Source: VBDM01 sp964430565 (GTDB taxonomy: Bacteria > Pseudomonadota > Gammaproteobacteria > Burkholderiales > SG8-39). From it: a DNA stretch of 64,000 nucleotides. Positions 34,834-43,323 of this stretch are shown here, in pieces; the first letter of the stretch is position 1; every line of letters begins with the position of its first letter. The notes under the pieces were generated by a model. The model ran no database searches, was not told where the DNA came from, and worked only from the letters and a program-made list of their open reading frames with translations. Position numbers and translations under genes: made by a program. Where the stretch lies: positions 186,001 through 250,000 of the forward strand of contig CAYSFD010000048.1 in NCBI GenBank assembly GCA_964430565.1. The letters are read 5' to 3'.

Positions 34834-35505
34834 TCATTCCTGCGGCCCCAGGATTTTTTGCAGCCAGGCGCCGATATCGGCGAGTTCCTCGGGGCAGACC
34901 GAGTGCGGCATCGAATATTCTCGCCACTCCGGCGCGTAACCGAGCGACTGCAGCAGCTTGCGGGACTCTTGCGCACGCGCGAGCGGGATAACGGGGTCGA
35001 GGCTGCCGTGCGCCATGAAGATCGGCGCCTTGCGATTGGCGGCGCTCGCCTCGGCGTGCAGGTGTTCGGCGATCGGCACGTAGGTCGAAAGGGCCATGAT
35101 TCCGGCGATGCGCTGGTGGTAGCGAAGCCCAGTCTGCAATGCGATCGCTCCGCCCTGCGAAAAACCCGCGAGCACGAGCCGCTCCGCCTTCGTGCCGCGC
35201 TCCTTCTCCCGACCGATCAGGGCTTCGATGAGGGCCTGCGACGCGCGCACTCCGCGTTCGTCCTCGCGCCGGATCGCGCCGTCCGCGATGTCGTACCACG
35301 CGCGCATTCGCATGCCGGCGTTGATGGTCACGGGTTGCACCGGCGCATGCGGAAAAACGAAGCGGATGGCGGTTTTCGGCAGGTCGAGCTCGGGGACGAT
35401 AGGAGCAAAGTCGTTGCCGTCGGCGCCCAGTCCGTGCAGCCAGATGATGCTGGTCGCCGGATTCGCGCCGGTTTCAATTTCTATCGTTTCGAGCATTTGC
35501 GACAT
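34834..35505 (-). CDS. Phospholipase/carboxylesterase family alpha/beta-hydrolase
   Basis: Serine esterase of 223 residues. IIWLHGLGADGNDF is the oxyanion-hole region, GFSQGG holds the nucleophile Ser, GSLDPVIP the Asp and MPHSVC the His. Length and motifs match the acyl-protein thioesterase/carboxylesterase family. Cytoplasmic, no signal peptide. Lies in a core block with mog and yjgA. Confidence 0.92.
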   Translation of the reverse strand: MSQMLETIEIETGANPATSIIWLHGLGADGNDFAPIVPELDLPKTAIRFVFPHAPVQPVTINAGMRMRAWYDIADGAIRREDERGVRASQALIEALIGREKERGTKAERLVLAGFSQGGAIALQTGLRYHQRIAGIMALSTYVPIAEHLHAEASAANRKAPIFMAHGSLDPVIPLARAQESRKLLQSLGYAPEWREYSMPHSVCPEELADIGAWLQKILGPQE

Positions 35506-35541
35506 GACGTTTCGTGAGGTTGCGCACTTTACGAATTCCGA

Positions 35542-36141
35542 TCAGGAAGCCGATTTGGGACGGAGGGCGGATTTGGGCCGGAACGCCTTGATCACCTCTT
35601 CGCGAGTTTCGATGTAAGGCCCGCCGATCAGGTCGATGCAGTAGGGGACGGCTGCAAATATTCCCGGGACGATCTGCTTTCCCTCCTTGTCCTTCAGGCC
35701 TTCGAGCGTCTCGCGGATCGATTTCGGCTGGCCGGGCAGGTTGATGATGAGGGCCTGCTTGCGGATGACGGCGACCTGTCGCGACAGGATCGCGGTAGGC
35801 ACGAACTCGAGGCTGATCCTGCGCATCTGCTCGCCGAACCCGGGCATGGTCTTGTCGGCTACGGCGAGGGTGGCTTCCGGCGTCACGTCGCGCAGTGCCG
35901 GGCCGGTTCCGCCGGTCGTGAGCACCAGATGGCAGCCCACCCGGTCGGCGAGGTCCGCCAGCGTAGATTCGATCACGGGCTGCTCGTCAGGTATGAGCCG
36001 CGTCTCGATACGCCAGGGGCTCGCCAGCGCCCGCGAAAACCACTCCTGCAATGCCGGAATGCCTTCATCCTTGTAGACGCCGCTCGAGGCGCGGTCGCTG
36101 ATCGACACTAAGCCAATCAACAGTTCTTCAGTTTTGCTCAT
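35542..36141 (-). CDS. mog: Molybdopterin adenylyltransferase
   Basis: Adenylates molybdopterin before molybdenum insertion. The 199-residue product has the MoaB/Mog signature TTGGTGPALRDVTPEAT and GFGEQMRRISLEFVPTAILSRQ. The C-terminus contains a short repeat (PKSALRPKSAS). It overlaps the yjgA 3' end by 14 bp, so it is in the same transcript. Confidence 0.93.
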   Translation of the reverse strand: MSKTEELLIGLVSISDRASSGVYKDEGIPALQEWFSRALASPWRIETRLIPDEQPVIESTLADLADRVGCHLVLTTGGTGPALRDVTPEATLAVADKTMPGFGEQMRRISLEFVPTAILSRQVAVIRKQALIINLPGQPKSIRETLEGLKDKEGKQIVPGIFAAVPYCIDLIGGPYIETREEVIKAFRPKSALRPKSAS

Positions 36142-36637
36142 CCATCACCTGTGTTTCGCCGATGAGTTCGCGCAAGGTCCGAAACAGCTCGCGGGTGCTG
36201 TGCGGCGGGCGGCCCGCGTTGCGCTCCTCGCGCGCGCGGCGAACGAGCGCGCGCAGGCGCCGGGTGTCGATGCCCGGATGGGTTTCGGCGAGGGAAGCGA
36301 CGGCGCTATCGTCCTCGAGCAAGCTGTCGCGCCAGCGCTCGATCCGGTGAAGGCGCGCGGTCTCTTCGACAGAGACTCCGTCCCAGGTCTTGAGCTTCTC
36401 GCGGATCGGCTCCGGATCGACGTGGCGCATGAGGCGGCCGACGTATTGCAGCTGGCGCCGCCGCGCCTCGTGCCGGGTGATGTGCCGCGCCTGCTCGATG
36501 GCATCGTGCAAGGCCTCCGGCAGCGCGACCGAAGCGAGCTGCTCCGGGTTGAGCTCGATCAAGCGCTCGCCCAGTGCCTGCAGCTCGTGCATGGCGCGCT
36601 TGCGCTGGGTCTTGCTTGGCTTCTCCTCGTCCTGCAC
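36128..36637 (-). CDS. yjgA: Ribosome-associated protein YjgA (DUF615)
   Basis: Helical basic protein of about 169 residues of the DUF615 family, which associates with late 50S assembly intermediates (also called DarP). Landmarks: KRAMHELQALGERLIEL, RRRQLQYVGRLMRHVD and ERWRDSLLEDD. The start is uncertain: GTG 36637 gives a normal N-terminus; TTG 36652 is an upstream option. It is divergent from pmbA, as in many gamma- and beta-proteobacteria. Confidence 0.9.
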   Translation of the reverse strand: MQDEEKPSKTQRKRAMHELQALGERLIELNPEQLASVALPEALHDAIEQARHITRHEARRRQLQYVGRLMRHVDPEPIREKLKTWDGVSVEETARLHRIERWRDSLLEDDSAVASLAETHPGIDTRRLRALVRRAREERNAGRPPHSTRELFRTLRELIGETQVMDEQN

Positions 36638-36674
36638 GTTTCGTCGGCACAATATGAACTGATATCATAACGTC

Positions 36675-36710
36675 TTTCCCGCAGCATTCCGCTTTCCCGC
36701 AACGTTCCAT
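36675..36710. repeat. Tandem 18-bp repeat between yjgA and pmbA
   Basis: Two adjacent 18-bp units beginning TTTCCCGCA match at 14 of 18 positions and end directly at the pmbA ATG. Possibly an operator or an AT/GC-neutral duplication; no SD for pmbA is evident within it. Confidence 0.5.
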
Positions 36711-38051
36711 ATGGCGCGAGCGCGCTTTTCCCACAGTATTGACACTCTGAAGGCGATCGCCTCGGACGCTTTGGCGCATGCCAGGCAAAAAGGCGCGAGC
36801 GCCTGCGAAGCCGAGGCCTCCGACGGCTACGGGCAGAACGTCACGGTTCGCAAAGGCGAGGTCGAAACCATCGAATACAACCGCGACAAGGGCCTGACCA
36901 TCACCGTCTACGCAGGCAAGCAAAAGGGCTATGCGAGCACGGCCGATTTTGCTCCGCGCGCGATCCGCGACACGGTGGAGGCGGCCCTGACGATCGCGCG
37001 CTTTACCGCGGCGGACGAGTGCGCGGGGCTCGCCGATCCGGAGGAGCTCGCGACCGAACCAAAAGAGCTCGACCTCTTTCATCCCTGGGACCTACCCGTC
37101 GAACGGGCGATCGAGATCGCAAGGAGTTGCGAGGCGGCCGCGTTTCGCCTGGACAAGCGCATCACCAACTCCGAGGGAGCCAGCGTATCGTGCCAGCAGT
37201 GGCACTTCGCGCTCGGCAACAGCCACGGTTTCATGCAGGGTTATCCGACCTCGCGTCACTCTGTTTCCTGCGCCGTGATCGCGGCCGAAGACGGTCAAAT
37301 GCAGCGCGATGACTGGTACGTGTCCCAGCGTTCCCACAAGGATCTGGCCCAACCCCAGGCGGTCGGCGACTACGCCGGCAGACGGGCGCTCGCGCGGCTC
37401 TCGAGCCGCAAGATCCCGACCGTCCAGGCGCCGGTGTTGTTCGAAGCGCCGACGGCAAGCGACCTGCTCGGAACCTTCGTTTCGGCGGTGAGCGGGGGTA
37501 ACCTCTACCGCAAGGCTTCATTCCTGCTCGACAGCCTCGGGACGCAGGTGTTTTCGCCCTTGGTCAGCATCGTGGAGCGGCCGCACCTGCGGCGCGGCCA
37601 GGCCAGCTCCTGGTTTGACAACGAGGGCGTCGCCACCCGCGAGCGCGAGGTGGTGAAGGAGGGCGTGCTGCGCGGATATTTTCTCGGCAGCTATTCGGCG
37701 CGCAAGCTCGGAATGAAGACGACCGGCAGCGCGGGCGGCAGCCACAATCTGATCCTCGAGGGCGGCGGGCTCGATCTTCCCGGGCTCATCCGAACGATGG
37801 GGCGGGGCTTGCTTGTCACCGAGCTGATGGGCTTCGGAGTCAATCTGGTGACAGGGGACTACTCACGCGGAGCGGCGGGCTACTGGGTGGAGGGCGGTGA
37901 GATCCGGCACCCGGTCGAGGAGGTCACCATCGCGGGCAACCTGCGCGATATGTTTCGTTCGATCGTTGCGATCGGCAGCGACACGCTGACGCGCGGCTCC
38001 CGAAGCTGCGGATCGGTCCTCATCGAGGGGATGACTATCGCGGGCAACTGA
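36711..38051 (+). CDS. pmbA: Metalloprotease PmbA/TldE
   Basis: Protein of 446 residues of the TldD/TldE family; TldD and TldE form a heterodimeric peptidase that matures microcin B17 and degrades CcdA. Landmarks are VRKGEVETIEYNRDKGL, the central RRALARLSSRKIPT segment, and the C-terminal MGFGVNLVTGDYSRGAAGYW. As expected for the TldE subunit the HExxxH metal motif is absent. Start ATG 36711. Divergent from yjgA. Confidence 0.94.
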   Translation: MARARFSHSIDTLKAIASDALAHARQKGASACEAEASDGYGQNVTVRKGEVETIEYNRDKGLTITVYAGKQKGYASTADFAPRAIRDTVEAALTIARFTAADECAGLADPEELATEPKELDLFHPWDLPVERAIEIARSCEAAAFRLDKRITNSEGASVSCQQWHFALGNSHGFMQGYPTSRHSVSCAVIAAEDGQMQRDDWYVSQRSHKDLAQPQAVGDYAGRRALARLSSRKIPTVQAPVLFEAPTASDLLGTFVSAVSGGNLYRKASFLLDSLGTQVFSPLVSIVERPHLRRGQASSWFDNEGVATREREVVKEGVLRGYFLGSYSARKLGMKTTGSAGGSHNLILEGGGLDLPGLIRTMGRGLLVTELMGFGVNLVTGDYSRGAAGYWVEGGEIRHPVEEVTIAGNLRDMFRSIVAIGSDTLTRGSRSCGSVLIEGMTIAGN

Positions 38052-38059
38052 AAGTTGCC
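38043..38059 (+). terminator. Hairpin at the pmbA stop codon
   Basis: Perfect 7-bp arms GGCAACT and AGTTGCC with a GAA loop lie over the stop codon, between convergent pmbA and the XRE gene. There is no T-tract, so termination is uncertain. Confidence 0.4.
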
Positions 38060-38109
38060 TGCCCGTGATATGGGTCGCGGCCGCCACCTAACAGGCTGGG
38101 TGGAAGGCA

Positions 38110-39675
38110 CTAACGTCCGCGCCTGACCTTGCTGATGATTTCTGCGCGCACATCGGTAATTTCACGAGCGCGCGACGCGCGGGCGCCATCGCAATGCTCG
38201 GTTCGCGGACAATGCGTGCTGCGCGGACAGATGATGCGCGCGGGAACCGATAACGCATCCTCGACCCAGGCGATGTTCAGCACTTTGGCCGCTCCCCTGA
38301 TCGCCTCGGCCGCGGCTTTGGGAATTCTCGCTTCGCCGCGATGATGCAGGCATTCGTCGGTGATACTCGCGACGATATTGTCCGCATCGACACTGTGCGA
38401 ACGCAGCGCCGGCGCGAGATCGATCCCTACCGACAGCACGTGGGGATTGCCCGCCATGTCGTCGGCACGCCTTGAGTGACAGCAGTACAGCAGCGATTGA
38501 TCGCCGTCTCGTAACACGGAAATCTGCGAGCCGCGGTCGGCGCTGCGGCTCTCGTTGAGCATGCGAAAAACGGCCCACTGCGGGCAGGGGTCGGTGACTT
38601 GCGCCATGTTGCCCCAGGGCAGGGGAATGCCGTTGCCGCGATACACCGCGCGCAAGTATCCGGGCGGATAGGCGTCGAAAAAATGCCAATAGGGATACGG
38701 CGATACCTTGGTCATGCGCCGCATCACCACCGCCGGCGTGAGCTCGATTTTCTCCCCGGCTTCGACCCGATACGACTCGCGCGTCAGGAAGCGCCGGAAC
38801 GGAACCTTGGGACACAGCAGCGCGCCGGCAAAGAAACTGCACTCGAAGTCGCGCCAGGCATGGAGCACGTCCTGCGCGTTCATGCCGGTGGCGAGTTCCG
38901 CGCCACCTTCCGGGCTGCCGCCCATTTCCCCGCCGGTGGCGTGCGCCGACTTGAGCCCGTCGCCTTCGTGCAGCACCTTGTGGCCCAAGTGCGAGGCGAG
39001 GTCGAATTTGAGACGCGCCGGGTCGGCTTGCAACTCGCGATTCAAATATACGGTGCGCGGTGACTCGAAAAACGAGCGCACCATGCTGCGCAGCTCGCGA
39101 TCCTTGTCGCGCGCGAGCACCGGCTTGCGGTCGAACCAGCGCAGGGTCAGACCGTGGTGCTTGCACAGTCGCATCAGGTCGTCGGCGCCGAGCGGAAATT
39201 TGCGCTCGCCGACGCTTTCCGCCGATCGCTCGAGATCGGGAAAGTCATTGCGCGACATCTCCTGATGCGAACGAATCAGCAGATGGGCGAACTGCCGCCC
39301 GGTGGTGCCGGTCTGCGCCAGCAGCTCGGGGATCGCCGCCTGCAACAAGTCCTTCGAAAACAAGAAAGCAGGTTCCAGCGGCACGCCCGCTGCGCCGCCG
39401 GCGCGTTGCTTGATTGAAGGGGTTTCTATTTCCGGATTGCTGTCGAGAAACCAGCGCGGTTCGCGCTGGAACAAGGTTGACACCAGCCCGAGTACGTCTT
39501 CCGACGGAACCCGTTTGCCGCTCTCGATCATGCTCAGGTAGGAGACCGATGGCGCGATCTGGGAATCGAGTTGAATGCAGCGTGCCGACAGCTCTTCCAG
39601 CGTCAGGCCGTTGCGTTTGCGCAAGGCGCGCAGCTTGGTTCCGAGAAAGTGACTCTTGCGGGTGTGTTGGGTCAT
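38110..39675 (-). CDS. XRE-family regulator of the short-chain fatty acyl type (ScfR/RamB-like)
   Basis: Regulator of 521 residues. An N-terminal helix-turn-helix (FLGTKLRALRKRNGLTLEEL to SYLSMIESGKRVPS) is followed by an IrrE-like/DUF2083 region (SHLGHKVLHEGDG) and a cysteine-rich end (IICPRSTHCPRTEHC). Related proteins (RamB, PrpC-linked regulators) control acetate, propionate and glyoxylate genes. Here it is divergent from malate synthase across a 73-bp gap, so it most likely regulates aceB and itself. Confidence 0.87.
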   Translation of the reverse strand: MTQHTRKSHFLGTKLRALRKRNGLTLEELSARCIQLDSQIAPSVSYLSMIESGKRVPSEDVLGLVSTLFQREPRWFLDSNPEIETPSIKQRAGGAAGVPLEPAFLFSKDLLQAAIPELLAQTGTTGRQFAHLLIRSHQEMSRNDFPDLERSAESVGERKFPLGADDLMRLCKHHGLTLRWFDRKPVLARDKDRELRSMVRSFFESPRTVYLNRELQADPARLKFDLASHLGHKVLHEGDGLKSAHATGGEMGGSPEGGAELATGMNAQDVLHAWRDFECSFFAGALLCPKVPFRRFLTRESYRVEAGEKIELTPAVVMRRMTKVSPYPYWHFFDAYPPGYLRAVYRGNGIPLPWGNMAQVTDPCPQWAVFRMLNESRSADRGSQISVLRDGDQSLLYCCHSRRADDMAGNPHVLSVGIDLAPALRSHSVDADNIVASITDECLHHRGEARIPKAAAEAIRGAAKVLNIAWVEDALSVPARIICPRSTHCPRTEHCDGARASRAREITDVRAEIISKVRRGR

Positions 39676-39691
39676 GACAGGGTCATAGGAG

Positions 39692-39730
39692 TGTGAAATT
39701 TACAATGTGAAATTTCCGCAGTCAAATTTG
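39692..39730. promoter_or_regulatory. Candidate operator between XRE regulator and aceB
   Basis: TGTGAAATTT occurs twice, 14 bp apart (39692 and 39706). The first lies in a near-palindrome TGTGAAATTTACA, and a third related palindrome CAAATTTG is at 39723-39730. The repeats are AT-rich in a GC-rich context and are well placed to bind the adjacent regulator. Confidence 0.5.
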
Positions 39731-39748
39731 CCAATTGCTGAGCGTATC

Positions 39749-41377
39749 ATGCCTCGCATGAATGCAAATGCACAGGCCATGCTGGCACCGGAACTGGCCC
39801 CGGAACTGGAACTCCACGGACCCCGGCTCGAGCGATCGGCAGAGGTGCTGACCCCGGCGGCATTGGAGCTGATTGTCACGCTGCATCGGAAATTCAACGG
39901 CCGGCGCCTCGAGCTGCTGGCCGCACGTGCGCAGCGTCAAAAGGGACTGGATGCAGGTGGATTGCCGGAATTCCTGCCGGCAACCGCGGCAATACGCGCC
40001 GACACGTGGCGCGTCGCGCCGGTACCCGCGGATCTTCTGGATCGTCGCGTGGAAATCACCGGACCGGTCGATCGCAAGATGATCATCAACGCGCTCAACG
40101 CGCCGGTGCAGGCTTTCATGGCCGACTTCGAGGATTCGTCCTCGCCGACCTGGGAAAACATGGTGAACGGGCAGATCAATCTGCGCGATGCCGTCAACCG
40201 TAACATCAGCTACCTCGATCCCGGCAACGGCAAGTCCTACCGGCTTGGTCCGCGCCTCGCCACCCTGATCGTGCGGCCGCGCGGCTGGCATCTGCCCGAG
40301 AAACATTTGCACATCGATGGCGAGCCGGTGTCGGCATCGCTGTTCGATTTCGGGATCTTTCTGGCGAACAACCATGAGTCTCTGGCGCGCGCCGGCACCG
40401 GTCCCTATTTCTACCTGCCGAAAATCGAGAGCCATCTCGAAGCCCGGCTGTGGAACGACGTGTTCATCGCCGCACAGGACGCATTGGGCATGAAACGCGG
40501 CACGATCAAGGCGACCGTGCTCATTGAAACGATACTGGCCGCGTTCGAAATGGACGAGATTCTGTTCGAATTGCGCGAGCATTCCGCGGGACTCAATTGC
40601 GGCCGCTGGGATTACATCTTCAGCTACATCAAGAAATTCCGGAACCGCCGCGACTGCGTGCTGCCCGATCGCGGGACGCTGACCATGGACAAGCCTTTTC
40701 TGAAGTCCTATGTCGATCTCCTGATCCAGACCTGTCATCGCCGCGGTGCGCACGCCATGGGCGGCATGGCGGCGCAGATTCCGATTCGCGACAATCCGCA
40801 AGCCAATGAAGCCGCGATGGCCAAGGTGCGCGCCGACAAGACGCGCGAAGCGCTGGCCGGTCATGATGGCACCTGGGTTGCCCATCCGGGGCTGGCGCCT
40901 ATCGCGTTGGATGCCTTCAACGCCGTGATGTCCGGACCCAATCAGCTGCGGGTGATGCGCGGCGACGTTCAGGTCGGCGCGGCGGATCTGCTGCGCATCC
41001 CCGACGGCGCCATCACCGAGGCGGGATTGCGGCAGAACATTCGCGTTGCCCTGCAATACATCGAGGCCTGGCTGCGCGGTTCGGGCTGCGTGCCCCTGTA
41101 TGACTTGATGGAAGACGCCGCTACCGCGGAGATTTGCCGCGCACAACTGTGGCAATGGATACGCCACGAAGCACGCATGGACAGCGGCGCGACCGTGACC
41201 GCGGAACGATTCGATCTGCTGCTCGGTTCCGAGCTTGAACGAGTGCAGCATGAAGTCGGCATTGCCAGATTCCAATCCGGCGCCTTTCCCGCTGCGGTGC
41301 GTTTGTTCAGTTCGATGGTCAAGAACGACAGCTTCGACGAATTCCTGACCTTGCCCGCCTACGATCTTTTGCCCTGA
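39749..41377 (+). CDS. aceB: Malate synthase A
   Basis: Glyoxylate-cycle enzyme that joins glyoxylate and acetyl-CoA to malate. The 542-residue product is the isoform A size. Landmarks: FMADFEDSSSPTWENMVNGQ, LIVRPRGWHLPEKH, ATVLIETI with the Mg-binding Glu and NCGRWDYIFSYIKKF. ATG 39749 is chosen; a second ATG nine bases later is possible. Isocitrate lyase is not in the window. Divergent from the XRE regulator. Confidence 0.95.
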   Translation: MPRMNANAQAMLAPELAPELELHGPRLERSAEVLTPAALELIVTLHRKFNGRRLELLAARAQRQKGLDAGGLPEFLPATAAIRADTWRVAPVPADLLDRRVEITGPVDRKMIINALNAPVQAFMADFEDSSSPTWENMVNGQINLRDAVNRNISYLDPGNGKSYRLGPRLATLIVRPRGWHLPEKHLHIDGEPVSASLFDFGIFLANNHESLARAGTGPYFYLPKIESHLEARLWNDVFIAAQDALGMKRGTIKATVLIETILAAFEMDEILFELREHSAGLNCGRWDYIFSYIKKFRNRRDCVLPDRGTLTMDKPFLKSYVDLLIQTCHRRGAHAMGGMAAQIPIRDNPQANEAAMAKVRADKTREALAGHDGTWVAHPGLAPIALDAFNAVMSGPNQLRVMRGDVQVGAADLLRIPDGAITEAGLRQNIRVALQYIEAWLRGSGCVPLYDLMEDAATAEICRAQLWQWIRHEARMDSGATVTAERFDLLLGSELERVQHEVGIARFQSGAFPAAVRLFSSMVKNDSFDEFLTLPAYDLLP

Positions 41378-41405
41378 TGACTCATTCCGTGCAGAGGCCC
41401 GATTC

Positions 41406-42533
41406 GTGAAATACAGCGTTCTGATTCTGGGAGCCTCATACGGGTCCTTGTTCGGCACCAAGCTGCTGATGGCCGGGCACCGGGTGTCGCTGGTCTGCAC
41501 CCGGCCGACTGCGGATCTCATCAACCGCGAGGGAACCCGGGTGCGCTTTCCGGTCAAGGGCGGGGAGCCGCCCCTAGAGATCGCCTCCCAGGCGCTGCCC
41601 GGCGTCCTTTCCGCGTGTACGCCTGACGACGCGGACCCCGGCGCATTCGACCTCGTCGTGCTCGGCATGCAGGAAGCGCAGTACGGTGCGCAAGGCGTGC
41701 GTGAGCTGATGGCCCGCATCGCACGGGCGCGCAAGCCCTGCCTCGCGATCATGAACATGCCGCCCTTGCCCTACCTCAAGCGCATCCCCGGGCTTTCGAC
41801 GAAGCCCCTGGAGCCTTGCTATGCGGACCCTGCGGTTTGGGAGGGCTTCGATCCCGCGCGGGTGACGCTTGCGAGTCCCGATCCCCAGGCGTTTCGTCCG
41901 GCGGGCGAGCCGAAGAACGTGCTGCAGGTGGGTCTGGCGACCAATTTCAAGGCGGCGCGCTTCGAGTCGGAGGAACCGACGGCGCTCCTGCGGAAGCTCG
42001 AGGCCGACATCGAGCAGGCCCGCTTCCCGTCGGGCTACGAGGAGATCGCGGTACCGGTGAAGCTCAAGGTGCATGACTCTATATACGTGCCGCTCGCCAA
42101 ATGGCCAATGCTGATCGCCGGGAACTACCGCTGCATCCGGCCGAACGACATGATCCCCATCAGAGAGGCAGTGCACGGGAGCGTCGACAAGTCCCGGGAG
42201 ATCTACGACTGGGTTTCGAAACTCTGTACCGCGTTGGGCGCCGAGCCTGACGACCTGGTTCCTTTCGAGAAGTACGCCAAGGCCGCCGAGAGCCTGGGCA
42301 AACCGTCTTCCGCGGCGCGCGCGCTTTTTGGCGGCGCCGAGCACATCGAGCGCGTTGACCGCCTGGTATGGCGGATTGCCCAGCAGCGGGGGCTGCAGTG
42401 CGACACCCTGCGCGAGATCGTCGCGCGTGTGGACGAGCGGCTGGCGAGAAACCGCTCGGCTGGCGAACGGCGGGTCGCGGTCCCGAGCGCCGTGACCCTG
42501 GCCGCGGAAGGAGCGGCCTTCGGGATCGCGTAG
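41406..42533 (+). CDS. Ketopantoate reductase-like (PanE/ApbA family) protein
   Basis: Protein of 375 residues, GTG start. The N-terminus (YSVLILGASYGSLFGTKLL) is a Rossmann NAD(P)-binding motif of the PanE/ApbA type, and the C-terminal half resembles a 6PGDH-like helical domain. It is longer than typical PanE (about 300), so it may act on another 2-oxo acid or hydroxyacid. Follows aceB after 28 bp but may have its own role. Confidence 0.72.
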   Translation: MKYSVLILGASYGSLFGTKLLMAGHRVSLVCTRPTADLINREGTRVRFPVKGGEPPLEIASQALPGVLSACTPDDADPGAFDLVVLGMQEAQYGAQGVRELMARIARARKPCLAIMNMPPLPYLKRIPGLSTKPLEPCYADPAVWEGFDPARVTLASPDPQAFRPAGEPKNVLQVGLATNFKAARFESEEPTALLRKLEADIEQARFPSGYEEIAVPVKLKVHDSIYVPLAKWPMLIAGNYRCIRPNDMIPIREAVHGSVDKSREIYDWVSKLCTALGAEPDDLVPFEKYAKAAESLGKPSSAARALFGGAEHIERVDRLVWRIAQQRGLQCDTLREIVARVDERLARNRSAGERRVAVPSAVTLAAEGAAFGIA

Positions 42534-42556
42534 TCGCGATCGAGTGCGCGCGCGAC

Positions 42557-43117
42557 CTAGTGGGCGGGCTGAAGCGCGAGGTAGAGAAGGATCGCAACGA
42601 GCAGAGCCGCTGCGACCCACCAAGCGGGATGGATCTTGCGGCGCGCAGCGGCGCCCGCCTCGGCGGGCGCCGCTGCGGGCCCGGCGAGTTTCTCGTTGAA
42701 GGCGGTGAAGAAATCGTCGGCCATTTTCCTCGCGACCCCGTCGATCAGCCGCGAGCCGACCTGGGCGAGCTTGCCGCCGACGCTCGCCTTGGCCGAATAG
42801 GTGAGTCGAGTGCCCGCGCCTTCTGTCTTGAGCGATACCTGCGCACCGCCTTTGCCGAAACCTGCCGCGCCGCCCGATCCCTCGAACGAGAGCGAATAGG
42901 AATTCGGCGGGTTGAGATCGGAGAGCAGCAGCTTGCCGTTGAATCTTGCCTTCACCGGACCGACTGCGGCAACCATCGCGACGCGATACTCCGTATCGGA
43001 AACCCTCTCGATTGATTCGCAGCCGGCGATGCAGGCCTTGAGCACCTCGGGGTCGTTCAGCCCACGCCAAACCTCGACCTGCGCTACTGGGATAAGTTGT
43101 TCGCCGGTCATTTCCAT
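42557..43117 (-). CDS. CoxG/SRPBCC family protein with C-terminal membrane anchor
   Basis: Protein of 186 residues. The first 150 form a CoxG-type START-like domain (MTGEQLIPVAQVEVWRGLND, ACIAGCESIE). A proline/alanine linker and one C-terminal membrane segment (WWVAAALLVAILLYLAL) follow, as in CoxG proteins, which help place CO dehydrogenase at the membrane. No cox genes are nearby, so the partner is unknown. It converges with the ketopantoate-reductase-like gene. Confidence 0.83.
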   Translation of the reverse strand: MEMTGEQLIPVAQVEVWRGLNDPEVLKACIAGCESIERVSDTEYRVAMVAAVGPVKARFNGKLLLSDLNPPNSYSLSFEGSGGAAGFGKGGAQVSLKTEGAGTRLTYSAKASVGGKLAQVGSRLIDGVARKMADDFFTAFNEKLAGPAAAPAEAGAAARRKIHPAWWVAAALLVAILLYLALQPAH

Positions 43118-43205
43118 AAGAGATCGGTTCCTCTATGCGGTACAAAAACTCGTACGTTAAACGGGTGCGCGTTCAGCGGCGCGACAGCGTCCGCTGCTAC
43201 GCGCG

Positions 43206-43235
43206 CAGTTATTCGGGCGCTCTGCGTCCCGAATA
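43206..43235. repeat. Perfect inverted repeat in the CoxG-TctC3 gap
   Basis: Ten-base arms GTTATTCGGG and CCCGAATAAC enclose a ten-base loop. No T-tract follows directly. The surrounding 205-bp gap between divergent genes holds GC-rich short repeats and no gene. Candidate operator or stem-loop. Confidence 0.6.
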
Positions 43236-43323
43236 ACGGTCTATTGTACTGCGGCGCCTCGGGTAAAATAAGCGCCTCGCCCGGTGCTGGGCGACCCGTT
43301 TCGAAAGCTCGCGTCACGACCGC

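Noticed and set aside
39722..41758. 678-codon minus-strand open frame over malate synthase
   Set aside because: It is antisense to a gene with clear motifs and has no family landmarks; it arises from high GC and codon bias.
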